Assembly: GCA_910579325.1 (NCBI GenBank)
Contig: CAJTTU010000027.1
Span: 15,816-41,186, forward strand
Length of the DNA stretch: 25,371 bases
Reading direction: 5' to 3'
DNA from: an uncultured Lachnospiraceae bacterium
GTDB taxonomy: Bacteria > Bacillota > Clostridia > Lachnospirales > Lachnospiraceae
How positions within the stretch are numbered: the stretch's first letter is position 1; each line of letters starts with the position of its first letter. Under the pieces are notes generated by a model. The model did not search any database and was not told the DNA's origin. It saw nothing but the letters and a program-made list of their open reading frames with translations. Shown piece after piece: positions 7,256-15,096 of the stretch. The position numbers and the translations under genes were made by a program.

Positions 7256-8014
7256 CTATTCTCCCAGATACGCCTTGATTACCTCGGGATTGTTCAGAAC
7301 CTCGCTGGTTTTTCCCTCTGCCAGTACCTGGCCGAAGTTTAACACGGTCAGTTCCTCGCAAATCCCTGATACCAGCTTCATATCATGCTCGATCAGTAAG
7401 ATCGTCATATGGAAGTTGTCCCGCACAAAACGAATGGTATCCATCAGCTCGCCGGTCTCGTTGGGATTCATGCCCGCCGCCGGCTCATCCAGAAGGAGAA
7501 GCTTGGGGTCGGTAGCCAGCGCTCTGGCGATCTCCAGCTTCCGCTGTTTTCCGTAGGGCAGGTTGGAGGCCAGATAGTCATGCTCATTTTCCAGGCCGAA
7601 CACCTTTAACAGCTCCATGGCCTTCTCCCGGATCTCCTTTTCCACCTTGTAATAGGAAGGAAGCCGAAAAATGGCGGACAGCGTGGAATAGCTGTGATGG
7701 TTATGCAGTCCCACCTTTACATTATCGATTACGGACATATCCTTAAACAGCCGGATATTCTGAAAGGTTCTGGCAATTCCGGCTTTGTTGATATCAATGG
7801 TATTTTTCCCGACCATACTTTCGCCGTCCAGGACGATCGTTCCCTTATCCGGTTTGTATACGCCTGTCAGCAGATTAAAAATCGTGGTCTTTCCGGCGCC
7901 GTTGGGGCCGATCAGGCCGTAAAGCTGTTCCTTCTCCACGCTGATATTGAAATTATCTACCGCCCGCAGTCCTCCGAAGGAGATTCCCAGGCTTTCCACT
8001 TCTAACAATGCCAT
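7256..8014 (-). CDS. livG: Branched-chain amino acid ABC transporter ATP-binding protein LivG
   Basis: This is a 252-aa ATPase, the second nucleotide-binding subunit of the LIV importer. It has Walker A GPNGAGKTT (36-44), the LivG-type signature LPYGKQRKLEIARAL and Walker B LLLLDEPAAGMNP, followed by ILLIEHDMKLV with the switch histidine. The first position of the signature is Pro where many ABC proteins have Ser, which is common in LivG. The ATG at 8014 lies 2 bases past the livM stop, and its ribosome site GGAGGAGG is inside the end of livM, so the two are translationally coupled. Confidence 0.96.
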   Translation of the reverse strand: MALLEVESLGISFGGLRAVDNFNISVEKEQLYGLIGPNGAGKTTIFNLLTGVYKPDKGTIVLDGESMVGKNTIDINKAGIARTFQNIRLFKDMSVIDNVKVGLHNHHSYSTLSAIFRLPSYYKVEKEIREKAMELLKVFGLENEHDYLASNLPYGKQRKLEIARALATDPKLLLLDEPAAGMNPNETGELMDTIRFVRDNFHMTILLIEHDMKLVSGICEELTVLNFGQVLAEGKTSEVLNNPEVIKAYLGE

Positions 8015-8016
8015 GT

Positions 8017-9093
8017 CTATGCCTCCTCCTTTGCACTTTTCTTACTGTTAAACAGGCGCTTCAGACCATAACGCTCTCTGAACTCCCTGCATTTGGGGCT
8101 CCAGCTGAAAATCATAACCACGATCAGCACCACCGCATAGATCAGCATTCTGTAATCGTTGAGAGAACGCAGCAGCTCGGGAAGCAAAGTCAGCACCACC
8201 GCCGCTATGATGGAGCCGCGGATATTTCCGATGCCGCCCAGCACCACGAATACAAGAATCATGATGGACATGTTATAGCCAAAGTTTTTGGGCTGCGCCG
8301 CCAGCGTGGACAGGTTATGGGCGTACAGTACGCCGGCCACGCCTGCTAAAGATGCCGATACGGTAAAGGCCAGCAGCTTATATTTCGTCACGTTGATTCC
8401 CACGGACTCGGCGGCAATCCGGTTGTCACGGATGGACATGATCGCCCTGCCCGTACGGGAGTGAATCAGATTGAGCACAATAAAAAGTGTAACCAGAATC
8501 AACAGGACGCCGATGAAAAAGGTGGAATCATTGGGCGTTCCAGTAATGCCCTGAGGCCCTTTGATAATCACTTCCCCCTCAGGCTCCAGGCCCAGCTCAA
8601 AGGCATCCTTCAGCGAGATATGAAATCCCCTGCTGTCTCTGCCCAGGAAAATGATATTGATCACATTTTTAATAATCTCGCCGAAAGCCAGCGTTACGAT
8701 CGCCAGATAATCGCCCTTTAACCGGAGCACCGGAATCCCTACCAGAATCCCTGCCAGCGCGGCAAAGGCCGCCCCGGTCAGCAGCGCCAGGAAAAACCGC
8801 AGACCCGCCACGGGAATCACGTTCATCGTACACTTGGAAAAAATAGCGCCCGCAAAGGCTCCGACACACATAAACCCGGCATGGCCCAGGCTCAGCTCGC
8901 CCAGAATACCCACGGTCAGGTTCAGAGACACCGCAAGAATCACGTAGATACACAAAGGCACCAGCAGACCTTTAATCAGACTGGAAACCATACCGGCCCG
9001 CATCAAAATCTCCACCACGATATATACCGCGATCACAAGCCCGTATGTAATGAGATTATTTTTCGTCTGTTTACTCATCGCTTTTGTCTTCAT
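8017..9093 (-). CDS. livM: Branched-chain amino acid ABC transporter permease LivM
   Basis: This polytopic permease of about 358 aa partners LivH in the membrane channel of the LIV importer. Family segments are LGHAGFMCVGAFAGAI, LKGDYLAIVTLAFGEIIKN and the coupling-helix region VLGGIGNIRGSIIAA. The ATG at 9093 is chosen because AGGTGA lies 5 bases upstream. A GTG at 9102, immediately after the livH stop and 9 bases from AGGAG, is an almost equal alternative that would add three residues. A moderately long loop (residues roughly 165-195) is rich in Gly and Pro. Gene order livH-livM-livG-livF is the standard one. Confidence 0.95.
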   Translation of the reverse strand: MKTKAMSKQTKNNLITYGLVIAVYIVVEILMRAGMVSSLIKGLLVPLCIYVILAVSLNLTVGILGELSLGHAGFMCVGAFAGAIFSKCTMNVIPVAGLRFFLALLTGAAFAALAGILVGIPVLRLKGDYLAIVTLAFGEIIKNVINIIFLGRDSRGFHISLKDAFELGLEPEGEVIIKGPQGITGTPNDSTFFIGVLLILVTLFIVLNLIHSRTGRAIMSIRDNRIAAESVGINVTKYKLLAFTVSASLAGVAGVLYAHNLSTLAAQPKNFGYNMSIMILVFVVLGGIGNIRGSIIAAVVLTLLPELLRSLNDYRMLIYAVVLIVVMIFSWSPKCREFRERYGLKRLFNSKKSAKEEA

Positions 9094-9102
9094 CCGGCTC
9101 AC

Positions 9103-9987
9103 CTACACTTTCTCCTGAATCTGTTTGCCTAAAATTCCGGTGGGCTTCACCAGCAGCACCACAATCAGAACCGCGAACACGATGGCGTCCGCCAGCTGCG
9201 AAGAAATATAGGCTTTGCCCAGAATCTCTATGATACCCAGCAAAATTCCGCCGATAAACGCGCCCGGAATGGAGCCGATTCCGCCGAACACCGCCGCCAC
9301 AAAAGCCTTGATGCCGGGCATAGCGCCCGTGTAAGGCGTCAGGGACGGATAAGAGGAACACAAAAGCACGCCGGCGACAGCCGCCAGAGCGGAACCGATG
9401 GCAAAGGTCAGCGCAATGGTTCCGTCCACGTTCACGCCCATCAGCTGAGCTGCGCCGCCGTCCTCAGAAACGGCCAGCATGGCGCGTCCCGGCTTGGAAT
9501 GGCGGATAAACAGCGTCAGCACAATCATAATGACGATACAGGCCAGAATCGTAACGATGGTCTCGCCGGAGATGATTAACGCGCCGTCTGCCAGAGAAAG
9601 CGGAGGGATGGTGACTACTGAAGTAAATGATTTTGTATTTGCGCCGTAAATCAGCAGCGCCACATTCTGCAAAAAATAGCTGACGCCGATAGCCGTGATC
9701 AAAACAACCAGCTTGGAGGCCTGGCGCAAGGGCCTGTAGGCAATCCGCTCGATCACTACGCCCAGCACCGTACAGACCGCCACGGAAATCAAAATGCCCA
9801 GCGCAGGCGGAAGTCCCATCGTACTCACGGTGGAGAAAACCACAAAGCTGCCGATCATAATGACGTCGCCGTGAGCGAAATTCAGCATTTTCGCAATGCC
9901 ATATACCATCGTATAGCCAAGGGCAATCAGCGCGTATACGCTGCCGAGGCTGATACCATTCACAAGGTAGGAGATGAATCCCATCAT
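9103..9987 (-). CDS. livH: Branched-chain amino acid ABC transporter permease LivH
   Basis: This integral membrane subunit of about 294 aa belongs to the LIV importer. Diagnostic segments are ALGYTMVYGIAKMLNFAHGD and FGGIGSIPGAFIGGILLGII, the latter being the site that contacts the ATPases. The start is the first ATG of ATGATG at 9987, with GAGGGG 8 bases upstream; a GTG three codons earlier is possible but less well placed. The gene is preceded by its own candidate promoter (10041-10069) and by two terminator-like hairpins that separate it from livJ. Confidence 0.95.
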   Translation of the reverse strand: MMGFISYLVNGISLGSVYALIALGYTMVYGIAKMLNFAHGDVIMIGSFVVFSTVSTMGLPPALGILISVAVCTVLGVVIERIAYRPLRQASKLVVLITAIGVSYFLQNVALLIYGANTKSFTSVVTIPPLSLADGALIISGETIVTILACIVIMIVLTLFIRHSKPGRAMLAVSEDGGAAQLMGVNVDGTIALTFAIGSALAAVAGVLLCSSYPSLTPYTGAMPGIKAFVAAVFGGIGSIPGAFIGGILLGIIEILGKAYISSQLADAIVFAVLIVVLLVKPTGILGKQIQEKV

Positions 9988-10040
9988 ACACAACACCCCT
10001 CTTTATCTTTTCGAGTTACACGCAATTTCATATTCGTACC

Positions 10041-10069
10041 ATTATAGCATAGAAAAATGCCCAGCACAA
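10041..10069 (-). promoter_or_regulatory. Internal promoter for livHMGF
   Basis: On the minus strand TTGTGC (10069-10064), a 17-base spacer and a perfect TATAAT (10046-10041) are preceded by TG to give an extended -10. Transcription would begin near 10034, about 47 bases before livH. It lies just downstream of the two livJ terminators, so the permease and ATPase genes can be transcribed independently. Confidence 0.65.
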
Positions 10070-10070
10070 G

Positions 10071-10098
10071 CAAAAAGAAAAGCCCGGATTAATTCCGA
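10071..10098 (-). terminator. Second of two tandem terminators after livJ
   Basis: On the minus strand a short stem (TCGGA with TCCGG, loop of 5) is followed by a T-rich tract, TTTTCTTTTT. It shares a 12-base direct repeat (10082-10093) with the first terminator, which suggests that one arose by duplication of the other. Confidence 0.5.
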
Positions 10099-10110
10099 CA
10101 TTAATATAGG

Positions 10111-10137
10111 AAAAGAGGCCCGGATTAATCGGACCCC
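10111..10137 (-). terminator. First terminator after livJ
   Basis: On the minus strand GGGGTCCG (10137-10130) pairs with CGGGCCTC (10122-10115), including two G-U pairs. The loop has 7 bases and the stem is followed by TTTT. It lies 25 bases beyond the livJ stop. Partial readthrough here would make the binding protein more abundant than the membrane subunits, a common arrangement in ABC operons. Confidence 0.6.
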
Positions 10138-10161
10138 TTTGCCTGCTATATCGTTCTTATC

Positions 10162-11427
10162 TTACTGAAGCTCAACGGTCACACCATCTTTGATCTGTAC
10201 GATCATAGGAGCCTTGTTGGGCTCGCCGGTTGCTTCCCAGCTGATTTCCTTGCCGGTGATGCCGTCATAGCTGATCTCGGTCATAGCCGTTTTCAGAGCA
10301 TCGCAGATCGCAGAAGCATCCATATCAGGGGTTACGCCTGCTTTTTCAATCGCAGCCTTTACCACGTACATACAGTCATAAGCGTCTGCCGCGAACTGGT
10401 TAGGCGTCTCGCCAAACTGGGTCTCATACTTGGTTACAAAGCTCTTTACCATCTCGTCCTCGGAGGTGGCGACGAAGGGAGCCATGTACATCAGCTCATT
10501 GGCCAGCTCCACTTTGAAGTTCTCCACGCTCAGGATACCGTCCATACCGTCTACGCCGAAAAATACCGGCTTATAGCTCTGCTTGTCGCATTCCTGCAGT
10601 ACCAGGGAAGCCTCGGTATAGTAGAAAGGCATGTACAGCAGATCTGCCTGGGCATCCTTGGCCTTCTGTACCTGTACGGAGAAATCGGTCTTGCTGTCAG
10701 CGGTGAAAGCCTCGGCGGACACGATCTCAAAACTCTGGTTCTCAGCCTCGGCACGGAATGCCTCGTAGATACCTACGGAGTAGGGATCGGAGCTGTCGTA
10801 GATTACGGCAACCTTGGTGGCCAAGCTGTTCTCGCCGATGTATTTTGCGGATTCCAGACCCTGGTTCGGATCGGAGAAGCACATACGGAACGCATTGTCA
10901 TATTTTACACAGTCCACAGCGGTTCCTGAAGGAGTCAGCTGGAACATGTTGTCAGCCTGGGTTTTCTCAGCAACCGCGATACAGGGGTTGGAAGTTACGC
11001 TTCCCACCAGTACCTGCATCCCCCAGTCTTTCAGGGTGTTGTACGCATTTACGGACTTCTCGGGATCATGCTCGTCATCCTGGAAGTTCAGCTCAACCTG
11101 GCAACCGTTGATGCCGCCTGCGGCATTGATCTCGTCAGCCGCGATCTGCGCGCCTCTCTGTACGGCGATACCGTAAGCGGAAGCCCCGCCGGTGGTTGGC
11201 CCGATTCCGCCGATCTTAAATACGCCCTCGCCGGTAAACGCAACGGTCTCGCCGGCAGCTGCGGCAGTCGTCTCGCCGTCTGCTGCTTCGCTGTTGTTTT
11301 CTGCGGCTGCGGCAGTCGTCGTATTATCAGCGGCTGCGGTTGTGGTCTTGCCATCATCCTTAGATCCGCATGCAGTCATGGAAACAACCAAAGCCATAGC
11401 CATGCACAGACTTAAGATTTTTTTCAT
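10162..11427 (-). CDS. livJ: Branched-chain amino acid ABC transporter substrate-binding lipoprotein LivJ
   Basis: This 421-aa lipoprotein delivers leucine, isoleucine, valine or related amino acids to LivHMGF. The signal peptide MKKILSLCMAMALVVSMTAC has a lipobox ending in Cys20. A low-complexity tether rich in Thr, Ala and Glu (about residues 25-60) follows. The mature type I periplasmic-binding fold begins VFKIGGIGPTTGGASAYGIA and includes AADEINAAGGINGCQVEL. The ATG at 11427 has GGAGGA 8 bases upstream; the frame is open for 16 codons further but lacks a ribosome site. The gene has a very strong promoter and a leader of about 170 bases with several inverted repeats. It is separated from livHMGF by tandem terminators. 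Confidence 0.95.
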   Translation of the reverse strand: MKKILSLCMAMALVVSMTACGSKDDGKTTTAAADNTTTAAAAENNSEAADGETTAAAAGETVAFTGEGVFKIGGIGPTTGGASAYGIAVQRGAQIAADEINAAGGINGCQVELNFQDDEHDPEKSVNAYNTLKDWGMQVLVGSVTSNPCIAVAEKTQADNMFQLTPSGTAVDCVKYDNAFRMCFSDPNQGLESAKYIGENSLATKVAVIYDSSDPYSVGIYEAFRAEAENQSFEIVSAEAFTADSKTDFSVQVQKAKDAQADLLYMPFYYTEASLVLQECDKQSYKPVFFGVDGMDGILSVENFKVELANELMYMAPFVATSEDEMVKSFVTKYETQFGETPNQFAADAYDCMYVVKAAIEKAGVTPDMDASAICDALKTAMTEISYDGITGKEISWEATGEPNKAPMIVQIKDGVTVELQ

Positions 11428-11457
11428 TTCTTTTTCCTCCTCGTTTTTTCTATGTAT

Positions 11458-11501
11458 AAAAATGCAAAGCGACATAACAAATATGAAGCATTTGCATTTT
11501 T
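11458..11501 (-). promoter_or_regulatory. Terminator-like hairpin in the livJ leader (possible attenuator)
   Basis: AAAAATGCAAA (11458-11468) and TTTGCATTTTT (11491-11501) form a perfect 11-bp stem around a 22-base loop. On the transcribed strand the 3' arm ends in five U residues, 30 bases before the livJ ribosome site. It lies between the promoter and the gene, so it could act as an attenuator, though its stem is AT-rich. No T-box motif (AGGGTGG) is present. Confidence 0.45.
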
Positions 11502-11502
11502 G

Positions 11503-11578
11503 TACGCAAGAGTATACTTATCCGCCAAACGATCTGCTGTTTTCTCAAAAACAACTTGCGTATGCTTGCAAATCGTTT
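11503..11578 (-). repeat. Two interlocked inverted repeats in the livJ leader
   Basis: TACGCAAG (11503-11510) is complementary to CTTGCGTA (11555-11562). AAACGAT (11527-11533) is complementary to ATCGTTT (11572-11578). The arms alternate (A, B, A', B'), so they can form either a pseudoknot or two mutually exclusive stems. Both lie within the predicted leader of livJ, upstream of the terminator-like hairpin. Confidence 0.4.
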
Positions 11579-11604
11579 TGCTGACGGGTATATAAAACAG
11601 CTAT

Positions 11605-11633
11605 ATTATATACAGCCCATTATTCATTGTCAA
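11605..11633 (-). promoter_or_regulatory. livJ promoter, consensus sigma-A type
   Basis: On the minus strand a perfect TTGACA (11633-11628), a 17-base spacer and a perfect TATAAT (11610-11605) are present. Transcription would start near 11598 and give a leader of about 170 bases. This is the best promoter match in the window, consistent with high expression of a binding protein. Confidence 0.88.
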
Positions 11634-11684
11634 CTCTTTTCACCCGGAATTACCTATAATAATTAGGAATAAAAGGTATAATTC

Positions 11685-12479
11685 TCAGGAAAGGAGCATC
11701 CTGTCATTGGCAAATTCCTCGCCGCTGGCTTCCTCGAACTTGGCCAGCAGATCGGATACCTGAAGCCCCCTCTTCTCCTCGCCCTTCACATCATAGATAA
11801 TATGACCGTCGTGCATCATAATCAGACGGTTGCCGATCTGAATGGCATCCTTCATATTATGCGTCACCATAATCGCGGTCAGCTTCTGTTCTTCCACGAT
11901 CTCCTTCGTCAGATCCAGCACCTTTTTTGCCGTCCTGGGGTCCAGAGCGGCCGTATGTTCGTCCAGCAGCAAAAGCCTGGGCTTCTGCAGGGTAGCCATC
12001 AAAAGGGTCAGCGCCTGACGCTGTCCGCCGGACAGCAGGCCCACTTTGGCGTTCATACGCTCCTCCAGCCCCAGGCCCAGCCGTTTCAGCTCCTCATGAT
12101 ACTGCTCTCTCTCCTGCCTCGTAATTCCCCAGCGCAGCCCCCGGGACTTTCCCCGGCGGAAAGCAAGGCTTAAATTCTCTTCTATTTCCATGCCGGCCGC
12201 CGTACCCATCATGGGATCCTGGAACACCCGTCCCATAAAATGCGCCCGTCTGTACTCCGGCATCAGGGACACATCCGTCCCGTCGATGATAATCTTTCCG
12301 GCGTCGATGGGGTATACCCCCGCCACCATATTCAGCATCGTAGATTTACCGGCGCCGTTGCCGCCGATGACGGTTACGAAATCCTCTTCTTCCAGTTTCA
12401 GATTCAGGTCAGTCAGCGCTTTTTTTTCATTTACGGTACCCTTGTTAAAGGTTTTATACACATGGTTAATTTCCAGCAT
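11685..12479 (-). CDS. ABC transporter ATP-binding protein, TrpZ-like (COG1101)
   Basis: This is a 264-aa ATPase with Walker A GGNGAGKST (39-47), signature LSGGQRQALTLLMA, Walker B LLLLDEHTAALDP and the switch histidine in MVTHNMKDA. Glu is followed by His (DEHT rather than DEPT), which is typical of the COG1101 group that pairs with COG4120 permeases and COG2984 binding proteins. Characterised members in streptococci import tryptophan or other aromatic amino acids; the substrate here is not determined. The ATG at 12479 overlaps the permease gene by 14 bases, with AAGGAGG 6 bases upstream, so the two are translationally coupled. No convincing terminator separates it from the livJ promoter just downstream. 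Confidence 0.92.
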   Translation of the reverse strand: MLEINHVYKTFNKGTVNEKKALTDLNLKLEEEDFVTVIGGNGAGKSTMLNMVAGVYPIDAGKIIIDGTDVSLMPEYRRAHFMGRVFQDPMMGTAAGMEIEENLSLAFRRGKSRGLRWGITRQEREQYHEELKRLGLGLEERMNAKVGLLSGGQRQALTLLMATLQKPRLLLLDEHTAALDPRTAKKVLDLTKEIVEEQKLTAIMVTHNMKDAIQIGNRLIMMHDGHIIYDVKGEEKRGLQVSDLLAKFEEASGEEFANDRMLLS

Positions 12480-13401
12480 GACCGTCCTCCTTCCCCTGGG
12501 AAGCTTTGTAACTCTGTACCTGCCTCTGCTTGTCGATGGCTACCGGAATCGCCAGAGCGACAGCGACCAGAACCGCGGTCAGAAGCTTTAAATCGTCCGT
12601 ATTCAGACCCATCTGCAATACCAGCGCCACGATAATCCTGTAGATAACGGAACCCAGAATCACAGAAAACAGCTTGGTTCCGAATGCCATCCGCTTTTTG
12701 CCGCTGAACAGCACCTCGCCGATAATAATGGAAGCCAGTCCGATCACGATGGCGCCGGTTCCCATCTTGATATCCGCGTATCCCTGACTCTGGGTGACCA
12801 GAGCGCCGGAAAGGGCGATCAGGGCGTTGCCCAGCATCAGTCCAAGCACCTTGGTAAAGTTGGTATTCGCCCCCAGGGAACGGACCATGTTTTCATTGCT
12901 TCCGGTAGCACGGATGGCAGCGCCGATCTCGGTACCGAAGAAGCAGTAAAGCAGCACAATCAATACAACACAGAATACCACGCCCGTGATCAGGGATACC
13001 CAGGCAGCCGGCAGCCCGGTCAGGGCCGCCAGCTGCTTGAACATGGTATCCAGTTTTAATAAAGGAGTATTGGACCTTCCCATAATCCGCAGATTCACGG
13101 AATAGAGACCGATCTGTGTGAGAATTCCGGCCAGGATAGCAGGGATGTCACATTTCGTATGTAAAAAGCCTGTCACCGCTCCGGCTGCCGCGCCGGCCGC
13201 GATTGCCACGATCAGAGAAAGCCATGGATTCACACCTATCGTAATCATCGTCGCGCAGATGGAACCGCCCAGGGCGAAGCTTCCGTCTACCGTCAAATCC
13301 GCGATATCCAGCACCCTGTACGTCATATATACGCCGAGCGCCATGATTCCCCAGAGCACTCCCTGGCTTACCGCGCCCTGAATCGCCAACAATATTCCCA
13401 T
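12466..13401 (-). CDS. ABC transporter permease, TrpY-like (COG4120)
   Basis: This 311-aa polytopic permease is related in fold to LivH/LivM. The family pattern is clear: GVLWGIMALGVYMTYRVLDI followed by ADLTVDGSFALGGS near the N-terminus, then IRATGSNENMVRSLGANT and a GLASIIIGEVLF segment. The start is the ATG at 13401 with GGAGG immediately upstream; an in-frame TTG four codons earlier overlaps that ribosome site. It sits between the binding-protein gene and the ATPase gene in one operon. The C-terminal tail is charged and cytoplasmic. Confidence 0.93.
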   Translation of the reverse strand: MGILLAIQGAVSQGVLWGIMALGVYMTYRVLDIADLTVDGSFALGGSICATMITIGVNPWLSLIVAIAAGAAAGAVTGFLHTKCDIPAILAGILTQIGLYSVNLRIMGRSNTPLLKLDTMFKQLAALTGLPAAWVSLITGVVFCVVLIVLLYCFFGTEIGAAIRATGSNENMVRSLGANTNFTKVLGLMLGNALIALSGALVTQSQGYADIKMGTGAIVIGLASIIIGEVLFSGKKRMAFGTKLFSVILGSVIYRIIVALVLQMGLNTDDLKLLTAVLVAVALAIPVAIDKQRQVQSYKASQGKEDGHAGN

Positions 13402-13424
13402 AATATCCTCCAAAAATTCGTTGT

Positions 13425-14537
13425 TTATTCAATTACTTTCGCGTCCTTTAAAAGATCCTCAGGGAGCTCGATTCCCAGATCCTTTGCCGCCGTCGTATTA
13501 ACGGAAAGGGCACAGTCTTCCGCCGCCAGATAGCCGATCGGAATGGTCGCGATATCCGCGCCGTTCAGCAGAATATCCGCCGCCTGCTCGCCGGCCATAC
13601 GGCCGATCTCAAAATAATCGATACCATAGGTAGCCAGGCCGCCGTTCTCAACCATGCCTTCCTCGCCCACGATACAGGGCAGGCCATTGGCATTGGCGAT
13701 CTGGGTTACGGTTGCCATACCCTCGGCTAACAGGTTATCGGTGGGAATGTACACCGCGTCATATTTTCCGATAATCGATTCCACTACCTGCTGAATCTGG
13801 TTGGAATCGGATACGGTCACCTCGTCATATTCCAGTTTTGCGGCCTCGCACTCAGCCTTTGCCATATTTGCCTGGAAAATGGAATTGTCCTCGGAAGAAC
13901 AGTACATAATGGCGACCTTCTTCGCGTCGGGCAGAATCTGCTGCAGCAGCTGGATCTGCTCCTTTACGGGGGTCAGGTCGGAAGTACCGGATACGTTTCC
14001 GCCGGGAGCATCATTGCTCTCCACCAGACCTGCGTCCGCAGGGTCCGTCACGGCGGTTACCAGGATCGGGATCGTCGTGGTCTTTCCCGCTACGGCCTGT
14101 GCCGCGGGCGTTGCGATGGCCAGAATCAGGTCACAGCCGTCGTTTACCAGCTTCTCGGCGATGGTATCACAGTTCGCGATCTCGTTCTGGGCATTCTGGT
14201 AATCGATCTCGATATTCACGCCTTCTTCCAGACCGGAAGCCTTCAGGCCTTCCACAAAACCTTCATAGGAAGCGTCCAGAGCAGGATGCTCGGTCAGCTG
14301 AATAATACCGATCTTAAAGGTCTTTCCGTCTGTGTCCGCTGCCGCCACAGTGGTGCCGGCCTCGGTCTCGGCGGGCGCCTGTGTGTCATTCTCCGCCTGG
14401 GTTGCCGTCGTTACGGCCTCTGTCCCGGCAGGAGCCGTGGTCGCAGACTTCTGATCGGAATTGCCGCCGCAGGCTGCCAGGGATAACACCATGGCAAATG
14501 CCAGCGCGCATGATACGAGTTTACTGATTTTTTTCAT
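13425..14537 (-). CDS. ABC transporter substrate-binding lipoprotein, TrpX-like (COG2984)
   Basis: This 370-aa lipoprotein of the ABC_sub_bind family has a signal peptide with lipobox LAAC at Cys23. A Thr/Ala/Glu-rich tether to about residue 65 resembles the one in LivJ. The binding domain starts FKIGIIQLTEHPALDASYEG and includes IDYQNAQNEIANCDTIAEKL and AVTDPADAGLVESNDAPGGN, which is the typical start of this family. It probably binds an aromatic amino acid or another small ligand, which the sequence cannot settle. The ATG at 14537 has AGGAGG 10 bases upstream. A promoter lies at 14618-14646, and the permease gene follows 23 bases after its stop. Confidence 0.93.
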   Translation of the reverse strand: MKKISKLVSCALAFAMVLSLAACGGNSDQKSATTAPAGTEAVTTATQAENDTQAPAETEAGTTVAAADTDGKTFKIGIIQLTEHPALDASYEGFVEGLKASGLEEGVNIEIDYQNAQNEIANCDTIAEKLVNDGCDLILAIATPAAQAVAGKTTTIPILVTAVTDPADAGLVESNDAPGGNVSGTSDLTPVKEQIQLLQQILPDAKKVAIMYCSSEDNSIFQANMAKAECEAAKLEYDEVTVSDSNQIQQVVESIIGKYDAVYIPTDNLLAEGMATVTQIANANGLPCIVGEEGMVENGGLATYGIDYFEIGRMAGEQAADILLNGADIATIPIGYLAAEDCALSVNTTAAKDLGIELPEDLLKDAKVIE

Positions 14538-14557
14538 AGGTTCATATCCTCCTCTTC

Positions 14558-14604
14558 CATGGAAATACATGGAAATATTTTATCTGATAAAAGCGTAACG
14601 CTTT
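14558..14604 (-). promoter_or_regulatory. Leader of the TrpXYZ-like operon: two hairpins and a 10-base tandem repeat
   Basis: On the minus strand the leader contains AAAGCG-TTA-CGCTTT (14604-14590), immediately followed by TTATCAGATAA (14590-14580). CATGGAAATA then occurs twice in tandem on the plus strand (14558-14567 and 14568-14577). These lie between the transcription start near 14611 and the start codon at 14537. They may be operator or RNA elements. No T-box is present. Confidence 0.35.
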
Positions 14605-14617
14605 ACATCACTGAACT

Positions 14618-14646
14618 ATTCTAGTACCAAACGGTTCGGAAGTCAA
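14618..14646 (-). promoter_or_regulatory. Promoter of the TrpXYZ-like operon
   Basis: On the minus strand TTGACT (14646-14641), a 17-base spacer and TAGAAT (14623-14618) give one mismatch from consensus in each box. The leader would be about 75 bases. It lies directly downstream of the azlD terminator. Confidence 0.75.
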
Positions 14647-14677
14647 GAGAAGATATAAAAACAATGGGAAAATCATG

Positions 14678-14715
14678 AAAAAAATGTCGAAATTTTTCAA
14701 TCAGGCACAAATTTC
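14678..14715 (-). terminator. Probable terminator after azlD
   Basis: On the minus strand GAAATTT (14715-14709) pairs with AAATTTC (14695-14689). Four bases later a run of seven T residues follows (14684-14678). The stem is AT-rich, so strength is uncertain. It sits between azlD and the next promoter. Confidence 0.45.
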
Positions 14716-14758
14716 CGCAAAATATAACTCCTGATCCGTCGATTCGCATCGCCAGTGA

Positions 14759-15076
14759 TCAGCATATAAGCCCGATCACCCGCTCCGCCACAAACACCGC
14801 CCCGCAGGCGCAGACCGCCACCGTGACCAGGCTTTTTTCCCTGTAGGCCATAAACAGGGCCGCCCCCATCCCGACCGCCGCCGACAGCATACAGGATGTG
14901 GAAAAAAGGATCGCCGGAAAGGTCATGGCCGCCAGACAGGCATAGGGGACATAGTACAGGAAAGAAAGAAAAAAGGGATTTGTGATTTCCTTTTTCATCA
15001 GAGCCAGCGGCAGCATCCGGATCAGATAGGTGACGCCCGCCATCACAAGGATGTAGAGATAAATATTATGATTCAT
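14759..15076 (-). CDS. azlD: AzlD family branched-chain amino acid transport protein
   Basis: This small membrane protein of 105 aa, the usual AzlD length, has about four hydrophobic segments. The pattern VTYLIRMLPLALMKKEITNP followed by FLSFLYYVPYACLAAMTFPA is characteristic of AzlD. AzlD works with AzlC as a two-component exporter of branched-chain amino acids and some toxic analogues. The ATG at 15076 has GGAGG 6 bases upstream and lies 20 bases after the azlC stop. It ends the gene run that begins with yggS. Confidence 0.93.
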   Translation of the reverse strand: MNHNIYLYILVMAGVTYLIRMLPLALMKKEITNPFFLSFLYYVPYACLAAMTFPAILFSTSCMLSAAVGMGAALFMAYREKSLVTVAVCACGAVFVAERVIGLIC

Positions 15077-15096
15077 GACAAACCTCCAAATCTGGG

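Noticed and set aside
6534..8014. Shared KAYLGE ending of LivF and LivG as a sign of recent duplication
   Set aside because: This ending is a normal feature of both families; the rest of the two proteins differs as expected.
11428..11684. T-box or known riboswitch upstream of livJ
   Set aside because: No AGGGTGG motif or other riboswitch core that I recognise is present.
11634..11684. Terminator after the TrpZ-like ATPase gene
   Set aside because: Only weak AT-rich pairings such as CCTA/TAGG and no T-run; not strong enough to call.
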